Assembly (NCBI GenBank): GCA_963205435.1
Contig: CAUJIV010000045.1
Location: 1 to 53,995, forward strand
Direction: 5' to 3'
From: Pseudomonadota bacterium
Lineage (GTDB): Bacteria; Pseudomonadota; Gammaproteobacteria; Burkholderiales; Rhodocyclaceae
Length of the DNA: 53,995 bases
Positions 46,648 through 53,995 of the stretch are shown here, one piece after another. The position numbers and the translations under genes were made by a program. Under the pieces are notes generated by a model that did not search any database, was not told where the DNA came from, and was given only the letters and a program-made list of their open reading frames with translations. Positions within the stretch are counted from its first letter, which is position 1; each line of letters starts with the position of its first letter.

Positions 46648-47469
46648 CTATCTGATGTCCAGCATCTTCGCCAGTTCGTCGAAATCGGCGAGCCGGGCCG
46701 GCTCGAAGCCGGGGAAGCTGGAATAGCGCAGGAACTCCCGGGCCTCCCGGTCCTGCGTCGCCTTGAGCAGGGCCTCGACGATTGCGCGCCTTTCCGCTTC
46801 CGGCAGATCGCCGCGCACGGCGAAAGTCAGGTGCGGCACGCCCCGGCCGCTGTGGATGAGGTTCATGTCCTCGCCCTTGTGGGTCCACACGTTGAACAGC
46901 CCTGAATTCGCCACGCCGACGTCGATCAGGTTCATCTGCATGGCGGCCAGCACGCCTTCTGCGTCCTTGTAGTAGGCGATGCCGGAGAAATATCTTTCCG
47001 GCTGCGTGATGCCGAGCGCCTTCAGCTCGATGAAGGCGAGCCGCGTGATCATGGCATCCCGCCCGGTGAAGCCGATGCGCTTGCCCTTCATGTCCTCGGT
47101 GAAGGCGATGCCGGTTCGCGCCGGCGCCATGAAGGCGACCGAGAGCAGGCCGGGGACCTTGGCCACCGGGACATAGCCGGAGGCGCTGCTTGCCTCGAGG
47201 ATGGCCGAGGGCGCGGCGAACAGCATCTGGTAGCGCCGGCTCCTCGTGCGCTCGGCGAAAGTGGTGAAGTCGCCCGAGCCCTCGACCCGCACCGGGCGCC
47301 TGAGCACCCTGCCGAGGTAATTGATCAGCCCTTCATACTCCGAGGCGATCATCTGCTGGCTCTCGCCAAAGCCGATGACGCCGAGCTGGTAGGCCCGTTC
47401 CGCCGCCACGGCAGGAAGGCAGAAAACGGCGGCTGCCAGGAGGGCAGCCAGCAGGGCGGGCAGTCTCAT
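46648..47469 (-). CDS. PhnD-like periplasmic substrate-binding protein (orphan)
   Basis: 273-aa secreted protein (signal peptide to about AVAAE, ATG at 47469) of the phosphate/phosphite/phosphonate-binding PhnD-like family: YEGLINYLGRVLRRPV, YQMLFAAPSAIL, MKGKRIGFTGRDAM and AAMQMNLIDVGVANSG. No permease or ATPase genes adjoin it, so it may serve a distant transporter or a sensor. The ligand is unknown. Confidence 0.8.
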   Translation of the reverse strand: MRLPALLAALLAAAVFCLPAVAAERAYQLGVIGFGESQQMIASEYEGLINYLGRVLRRPVRVEGSGDFTTFAERTRSRRYQMLFAAPSAILEASSASGYVPVAKVPGLLSVAFMAPARTGIAFTEDMKGKRIGFTGRDAMITRLAFIELKALGITQPERYFSGIAYYKDAEGVLAAMQMNLIDVGVANSGLFNVWTHKGEDMNLIHSGRGVPHLTFAVRGDLPEAERRAIVEALLKATQDREAREFLRYSSFPGFEPARLADFDELAKMLDIR

Positions 47470-47508
47470 CGCCTGTGCTCTCCATGCGCGAGCCGGCTCG
47501 CGGCCGGC

Positions 47509-47546
47509 AAAAAAACGGCGGCGCACCGGATATCGGGCGCCGCCGT
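47509..47546 (-). terminator. Intrinsic terminator after fccB
   Basis: ACGGCGGCGC (47515-47524) pairs with GCGCCGCCGT (47537-47546); on the minus strand it is followed by seven T. Confidence 0.9.
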
Positions 47547-47563
47547 GTTGCGGAAACGGTCGA

Positions 47564-48838
47564 TTACATCAAGGCGTCGGCCCAGATGTTCTTCGCCCAG
47601 CTCAGCGCGATCTTCGCTTCCAGCTCGTTCGCCGCCGGTGACAGGCCGCCCGAACCCGGCACGGCCTTGAAGGTCTTGTCCTTGGCGTCATAGCTGTGCA
47701 CCGAAGCGACGTGCACCACGCTGTTGCCGGTGACGAAGCTGTAACAGGTGTTGGCGATCACCATCGGGTCGGGCGCCGCCTCTCCCGCCATCAGGGCGAC
47801 GATGGCACCGGCGGCGATCTTGGCGTGCTGCGTCGTCATGTGGCCGGACTTCGGCATCGCCGGGGCGGACAACGTCGAGTCGCCGAGAACGTGGATGTTC
47901 TTCTGCGCCAGCGATTCCATGGTGCGCCAGTCGACGCCGCACCAGCGGTTGTTGGCGGTGATCAGCCCGGCCGCCTTGGCGATGCCGCCCGAGGTTTGCC
48001 CCGGCACGACGTTGAGGACGTCGGCCCTGACGGCGTCGGCGAACTCGAACTTCAGCGTCTTCGTGTTGGCGTCGAGCCCGCTGATGACATGGTTCGGGCG
48101 GTACTCGACGATGCCCTTGTAATGCTCGCCCCAGGCCTTCATGAAGAGGCCCTTCTTCGACTGCACGTCCTCGTTGGCGTCGAGGATCAGCACTTTCGAC
48201 TTCGGCTTCTTCGCCTTGAAATAGTGGGCGACCATGCAGGCGCGCTCGTAGGGCCCGGGCGGGCAACGATAGGGCGACTTGGGGATGGCGAGCGCATAGA
48301 CGCCGCCGTCCTTCATGTCCTCGAGCTGCTTGCGCAGGGCGACGGTCTGCGGACCGGCCTTCCAGGCGTGCAGGATCCTGGTCTCGGAGAGCTCCGGAGT
48401 GAGGCCGGGCACGCTGTCGAACATGAAGTCGATGCCGGGCGAGACGACCAGGCGGTCGTAGGAGAGCTCCTGGCCGCTGGCGAGCTTGACGGTGCGCTTG
48501 GCCGGGTCGACCGCGACGGCCTCGCCCTGGACGACGCGCACGCCATGCTTCTTCAGGCCGTCGTAGCCGGTCGTGATGTCGGCGAGCGTCTTTTCGCCAG
48601 CTAGCACCAGGTTGGAGATCGGGCAGGAGACGAAAGCCGGGTTGCGCTCGACCAGCGTCACGTCGATGCCGCCGTTCGACCACATGCGGATGTATTTGGC
48701 GGCGGTCGCGCCGCCATAGCCGCCGCCGATGACGACGACGTGGCCGGAAGCGCGCGCGCCGCCGGCGCAGCCGTAGAGCGCGCCGGCCGCGGCCGCGGCG
48801 CCCGTCATCTTGAGGAAATCGCGTCTGTTCAATTTCAT
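47564..48838 (-). CDS. fccB: Flavocytochrome c sulfide dehydrogenase, flavoprotein subunit
   Basis: 424-aa periplasmic flavoprotein oxidising sulfide. It has a Tat signal (RRDFLK) near the N-terminus, the FAD motif VVVIGGGYGGATAAKYI, a Cys-bearing SCPISNLVLAG (probable flavin attachment), and SPYRCPPGPYERACM and NTCYSF (probable redox disulfide). It lies after fccA in the same operon and before a terminator. Confidence 0.9.
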   Translation of the reverse strand: MKLNRRDFLKMTGAAAAAGALYGCAGGARASGHVVVIGGGYGGATAAKYIRMWSNGGIDVTLVERNPAFVSCPISNLVLAGEKTLADITTGYDGLKKHGVRVVQGEAVAVDPAKRTVKLASGQELSYDRLVVSPGIDFMFDSVPGLTPELSETRILHAWKAGPQTVALRKQLEDMKDGGVYALAIPKSPYRCPPGPYERACMVAHYFKAKKPKSKVLILDANEDVQSKKGLFMKAWGEHYKGIVEYRPNHVISGLDANTKTLKFEFADAVRADVLNVVPGQTSGGIAKAAGLITANNRWCGVDWRTMESLAQKNIHVLGDSTLSAPAMPKSGHMTTQHAKIAAGAIVALMAGEAAPDPMVIANTCYSFVTGNSVVHVASVHSYDAKDKTFKAVPGSGGLSPAANELEAKIALSWAKNIWADALM

Positions 48839-48848
48839 GGCCTCTCCC

Positions 48849-49148
48849 TTATTTTTGCGCGGCGAAGAAGTTGGCGATCATCTCGACCTGCTGGTCGGTG
48901 TAGCCCTTGGCCAGCTGGTGCATCACCGTCGCGGGCTTGGCGCCGGAGCGGAAATCCTTGAACTTGCGGATCATTTCCTCCTTGGGCATGCCGGCGAGGG
49001 GATCCATGCCGCCGACGCTGTTGCCGTTGGTTCCGTGGCAGCTGGCGCAGGCCGAGGCCATGTTGCGGCTTAGGGTGCTGTCGTCGGCGTACGCTGCGCT
49101 GGCCAGTCCCAGCAGCGAAACGGCGAGCACGATCTTGTGGTGCTTCAT
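48849..49148 (-). CDS. fccA: Class I cytochrome c, FccA-like monoheme subunit
   Basis: 99-aa secreted cytochrome (signal peptide to about AYADD) with CASCH near residues 34-38 and a Met ligand candidate in PATVMHQLAKGY. AAGGAGGAAG precedes the ATG at 49148. Next to fccB it is the electron-accepting subunit, here the short single-heme type. Confidence 0.87.
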   Translation of the reverse strand: MKHHKIVLAVSLLGLASAAYADDSTLSRNMASACASCHGTNGNSVGGMDPLAGMPKEEMIRKFKDFRSGAKPATVMHQLAKGYTDQQVEMIANFFAAQK

Positions 49149-49324
49149 CGGCTTCCTCCTTGATCAGGTTAGGCGTTGCTTCTGATTGATTTCACGGCCG
49201 TGATGCCTTGCGTCATGCCGTTCGTTCTTGTGCCGGCAAATCTAAAGGATAATGCCGTGGCACGCAATGCTTTTTGTCCCGCCATGAAGCAAAATTCATT
49301 TTTCCGCGCGAACTGCGGAGCGTC

Positions 49325-49340
49325 CTGAAATTTATTTCAG
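49325..49340. promoter_or_regulatory. Perfect AT-rich palindrome between fccA and ettA
   Basis: CTGAAATTTATTTCAG, 7-bp arms, in the region between divergent genes; it could be an operator. No known consensus matched. Confidence 0.3.
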
Positions 49341-49413
49341 CCGTCCGGCGAACTGGGCCGGACGCGGCGCAGTGGCAGGCAGCCTCCCGCGGCGGCCTGG
49401 CGCCGCGCTCGGC

Positions 49414-49419
49414 TAGAAT
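49414..49419 (+). promoter_or_regulatory. Possible -10 (TAGAAT) of ettA
   Basis: TAGAAT 28 bp before the ettA ATG; no clear -35. Confidence 0.35.
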
Positions 49420-49447
49420 GCCAGATTCCCCCGCAGAGGCACAACGC

Positions 49448-51115
<1,668 letters not shown>

Positions 51116-51119
51116 CCTG

Positions 51120-51899
51120 GTGGGCAAAATGCCGGCGCTGTTCATCGGACACGGCAGCCCGATGAACGCGCTGGCCGACAACCGCTTCACGGCGGCCTGG
51201 CGGCGGCTCGGCGCGGCGCTGCCGCGGCCGCGCGCCATCCTTGTCGTCTCGGCGCACTGGCATGTTCCCGGCACGGCGGTGACCGCCATGGCGCGGCCGG
51301 CGACGCTGCACGATGTGCACGGCTTTCCCGAGTCGCTGTTCGCATTTCGCTACCCGGCGCCGGGCAGCCCGGAACTGGCGGCGCGGGTGCGCCAGTGCCT
51401 GGCGCCGCTGCGGGTGGCGGCCGACCACGACTGGGGGCTCGACCACGGCGCCTGGTCGGTGCTGGCCCATCTTTTTCCGGCGGCGGACGTTCCCGTCGTG
51501 CAACTGAGCATGGACAGCCGCCAGCCGGCGCAATTCCACTACTACACCGGGCGGCGCCTGGCCGTGCTGCGCGAGGAGGGCGTGCTGATCCTCGCCAGCG
51601 GCGGCATCGTGCACAACCTCGGCCTGCTGCAGCCGGTCTTCCTCGACGAAGGCTTCGACTGGGCGCGGGCCTTCGAAGGCGCGGTGCGGCAGCGCCTGCT
51701 CGACGGCGACCACGCCGCGCTGGTGGACTGGCCGGGACTGGGCGAGGCGGCGCGGCTGGCGGTGCCCACGCCCGAGCACTACCTGCCGCTGCTCTACCTG
51801 GTCGGCGCGCAGGAGAAAGGCGAGAAGGTGAGCTTCCCCGTCGAGGGATTCGTCATGGGCTCGCTGGGCATGCTCAGCATCGCCATCGGCGACCTGTAA
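51120..51899 (+). CDS. DODA-type extradiol aromatic ring-opening dioxygenase (YgiD-like)
   Basis: 259-aa protein (GTG 51120; ATG at 51129 is possible). Metal-site motifs: PALFIGHGSPMNAL, VVSAHWHVPG, DHDWGLDHGAWSVL and GGIVHNLG. Family members cleave DOPA or related catechols; the native substrate is unknown. Confidence 0.88.
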   Translation: MGKMPALFIGHGSPMNALADNRFTAAWRRLGAALPRPRAILVVSAHWHVPGTAVTAMARPATLHDVHGFPESLFAFRYPAPGSPELAARVRQCLAPLRVAADHDWGLDHGAWSVLAHLFPAADVPVVQLSMDSRQPAQFHYYTGRRLAVLREEGVLILASGGIVHNLGLLQPVFLDEGFDWARAFEGAVRQRLLDGDHAALVDWPGLGEAARLAVPTPEHYLPLLYLVGAQEKGEKVSFPVEGFVMGSLGMLSIAIGDL

Positions 51900-51921
51900 G
51901 AGAGCTGCGCGAGGAGCGGTC

Positions 51922-53040
51922 ATGGCCGGAAAGAGACTGAGGCGCTGGCTGGCCGCCGGACTTGGCCTCGTGGCCGGCCTGGCCCTGCTGGCGGCCGCCG
52001 GCCTGCATTTTGGCGCGCGGGCGCTGAAGGGCGAAGTGGAGCGGGCGCTCGGTCTGCAGGCCGAGATCGGTGAAATTCGCCCTGGCCTGGGCGCGGTCGA
52101 AGTGCTCGGATTGCGCGTCAAGGCGCCCGCCGGCTGGCCGGCGCCCGACACCCTGCGCGCCGAGCGCATCCGCATTGCCCCCGACCTGCTTGCCCTGCTC
52201 TCGGCCAAGGTGAGCATTTCCAGCATCGTTGTCGAGGGCGGCTACGTTTCGGCCCTGCGCAGCACGGACGGCAAGCTGCGCGTGGTGCCGAGCCTGCTCG
52301 AGAAGAAGGATGACAGGAAGGAGGCCGGCAAGGGCCCGGAGGTGATCATCGGCGCCATCGAGTTGAAGGACGGCGTGCTCGAGTTCTTCGACGCCACGGT
52401 GAGGAAACCGGCGCACAGGGTGCGACTGGAACAGTTGCAGGCCAGGGTCACGGAACTCCATCTGCCGGATCTCACGGCCAGATCGAAACTGCATCTGGAC
52501 GGGGTGCTGAAGGGCGCGCGCCGCGATGGCAAGCTGCTCGTCGACGGCTGGATGACGTTCGCCAGCAAGGACTCCGAGCTGCGCAACACCCTGCGCGGCG
52601 TCGACCTGATCGCCCTGCAGCCCTATCTGATGAAGGCCGCCGAGACGGGCGCCAGGAAAGGCACGCTCGACCTCGACCTGCAGACGACCATCAAAGCCAG
52701 CCATCTCCATGCGCCGGGCACGCTGACGCTGAGCGGGCTGGAGCTCGAGCCCGGCGGCACCTTCATGGGCCTGCCGCGCGCCGCGGTGGTTGGCCTGATG
52801 AAAGACAAGAGCGACCGGATCAGCATCATGTTCACCCTGGACGGCAAGCTCGACGATCCAAACTTCAGGCTGAACGAGGGATTTTCTACTCGAGTGGCCT
52901 CCTCGCTCGGCGACGTGCTGGGCGTCAGCGTGGAAGGCCTCACCAAGGGCGCCGGCACCATCGGACAAAAGGGCATCGAGGCGGCCGGCGGCGCGGTCGG
53001 GGGCGTCGGCAAGGCCGTCAAGGGGATCTTCGGCAAATAG
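51922..53040 (+). CDS. AsmA-like / DUF748 envelope protein
   Basis: 372-aa protein with an N-terminal membrane anchor (about 9-30) and a repetitive beta-rich periplasmic region (ALGLQAEIGEIRPGLGAVEVLGLRVK, IGAIELKDGVLEFFDA, KSDRISIMFTLDGKLDDPNF) typical of AsmA/DUF748-like bridge proteins. The C-terminus is Gly/Lys-rich. Possible lipid or envelope transport role. Confidence 0.75.
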   Translation: MAGKRLRRWLAAGLGLVAGLALLAAAGLHFGARALKGEVERALGLQAEIGEIRPGLGAVEVLGLRVKAPAGWPAPDTLRAERIRIAPDLLALLSAKVSISSIVVEGGYVSALRSTDGKLRVVPSLLEKKDDRKEAGKGPEVIIGAIELKDGVLEFFDATVRKPAHRVRLEQLQARVTELHLPDLTARSKLHLDGVLKGARRDGKLLVDGWMTFASKDSELRNTLRGVDLIALQPYLMKAAETGARKGTLDLDLQTTIKASHLHAPGTLTLSGLELEPGGTFMGLPRAAVVGLMKDKSDRISIMFTLDGKLDDPNFRLNEGFSTRVASSLGDVLGVSVEGLTKGAGTIGQKGIEAAGGAVGGVGKAVKGIFGK

Positions 53041-53072
53041 AGGGGTGCACGGAAAGCGGCCGAAGGCGGTCT

Positions 53073-53995
53073 TCAGCCCGCTCCCAGCCACTGCCTGATC
53101 CGCGCATGCACCGCCCTGCTGGACAGCAGGGCCAGGTGACCCGTCTTGCGGGCAATCCACTGCCGCGATTCCGGAAACATCAGGTTGCGGTCATCCTCGG
53201 CATGACAGCCGAGCGCGCTCGCCAGCGGGACCAGCCCATCCCCGATCAGCCGGTCCTTGAGATCCCCCACCTGTTTGCCGGTGTTCGCGGCAATCGCGAA
53301 GCACCGCACCCCTTGCGGCAAGGGTAGCGCCGCCCGGGGGCCGCAAGCGCGTTCGAAGCGGTCGCGCCCTTGCCAGTCCTCGTCCAGCAGATAGGCGTGG
53401 CGCAGGTCGGTGATGCCGGCGCTGCGGATCTTGCCGAGGCGGGAAAGGGGGGCGGAATACGGGCTGGCGCCGAGGAGGAGATCGATCCAGTTGCCGCCGC
53501 GCTCCAGCGGCGCGCCGTGGTGGGGCGTGCCGAGGAAGACGAGCTTCTTCAGGCGACGCGGCCAGGCATGGCCTGCCGCCGTGCCGTAATGCCAGGCGCT
53601 GCGTGCCAGCAGGCCGCCCATGCTGTGGCCAAGGATCGACAGTTCGTGCACCGGAACCGGCCAGTTCTCGAGCAGCGCTTCGAGCAGACCGGCAAACTCG
53701 CGCCCATTGCTGGAGATGTGGCGGCCGCTGTTGTAGTGCAGATACACGGCCGAGTAGCCGAGCTCGCTTTCCAGGGCGGCGCCGTGGTCGTGGCCCTGCC
53801 GCCTCCATTGCAGGTCGTTCATGCACAGGCCGTGCGCCAGCACCAGCAGCCTGCCGCCGGCGTTCGGGAAGGCGGTGGCCAGGGCCGCCTTCTCCATCCG
53901 CAGCGCCTGCCCGGCGCGGCGCAGCCGCATGCGGATGGCGAGCGGATTCCCCTTCGCCTCGAGATGGTCTCCGAGCACGCCGTTCAACGCCGACA
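53073..53995 (-). CDS. Alpha/beta-hydrolase (lipase-like), 5' end cut by window edge
   Basis: At least 304 aa. Catalytic elephants are absent but the hydrolase marks are clear: LLVLAHGLCMNDLQW (oxyanion region), LGHSMGGLLA (nucleophile Ser), FLGTPHHGAPLE, and a late KTGHLALL His. The first start in the window is a weak TTG at 53987, with no in-frame stop before the edge, so the true start probably lies outside. Confidence 0.78.
   Translation of the reverse strand, partial: SALNGVLGDHLEAKGNPLAIRMRLRRAGQALRMEKAALATAFPNAGGRLLVLAHGLCMNDLQWRRQGHDHGAALESELGYSAVYLHYNSGRHISSNGREFAGLLEALLENWPVPVHELSILGHSMGGLLARSAWHYGTAAGHAWPRRLKKLVFLGTPHHGAPLERGGNWIDLLLGASPYSAPLSRLGKIRSAGITDLRHAYLLDEDWQGRDRFERACGPRAALPLPQGVRCFAIAANTGKQVGDLKDRLIGDGLVPLASALGCHAEDDRNLMFPESRQWIARKTGHLALLSSRAVHARIRQWLGAG

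Overview
The window is high-GC, densely packed DNA with many ATGA/TGATG stop-start overlaps and several GTG/TTG starts. A nirS-type denitrification cluster, FNR/Dnr-type operators and housekeeping orders such as panD-panC-panB-folK-pcnB, miaA-mutL and rpmB-rpmG suggest a betaproteobacterium, probably Rhodocyclales-like. That placement is inference from gene content; no rRNA or tRNA gene was seen.

1-10003 (+): a nitrite-reduction block. It holds a NosR/NirI-type flavin/Fe-S membrane protein, nirS (cytochrome cd1 nitrite reductase), then nirC-nirF-nirDL-nirG-nirH-nirJ-nirN for heme d1 synthesis. nirS is preceded by two FNR/Dnr boxes and a well-spaced -10, and is followed by its own terminator. 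A nitronate monooxygenase-like flavoprotein follows at 10134-11381.

11453-23030: an unusual respiratory region. (a) Two paralogous four-His diheme cytochrome b domains are fused to different soluble modules: one to a [2Fe-2S] ferredoxin plus FAD/NAD(P) reductase (11453-13384), one to two [4Fe-4S] clusters plus an MvhD-like domain (17047-18618). (b) The second fusion is in an operon with an uncharacterised anchored protein and a divergent heme-copper oxidase subunit I resembling the eNOR branch. (c) A formate/nitrite transporter gene follows. (d) A second system, encoding a 48-aa subunit, a CuA subunit II, a B-family subunit I without the active-site Tyr and a SCO1/SenC protein, resembles the norSY-senC (sNOR) cluster of ammonia oxidisers. 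One FNR-type box at 13483-13496 sits at canonical distance from -10 elements on both strands, so it probably drives the reductase fusion and a DUF2249 gene in opposite directions. The region therefore encodes two candidate non-canonical NO reductases, with no classical cNorB or qNor in view, beside a nirS cluster that makes NO.

23249-25217 (+): two tandem CtaA/COX15 heme A synthase-family genes.

25263-53995: mainly housekeeping. It includes pantothenate synthesis (panD, panC, panB), folK, pcnB, a HAD phosphatase, hda, purM, murI, miaA, mutL, a DedA protein, a lipoprotein, purN, a DUF3108 protein, an RsmB-family methyltransferase, an FmdE-like protein, a secreted phospholipase D-like nuclease, an MscS channel, rpmG, rpmB, radC, coaBC and dut. 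It ends with an orphan PhnD-like binding protein, flavocytochrome c sulfide dehydrogenase (fccAB), ettA, a DODA-type dioxygenase, an AsmA/DUF748-like protein and a lipase-like hydrolase cut by the window edge.
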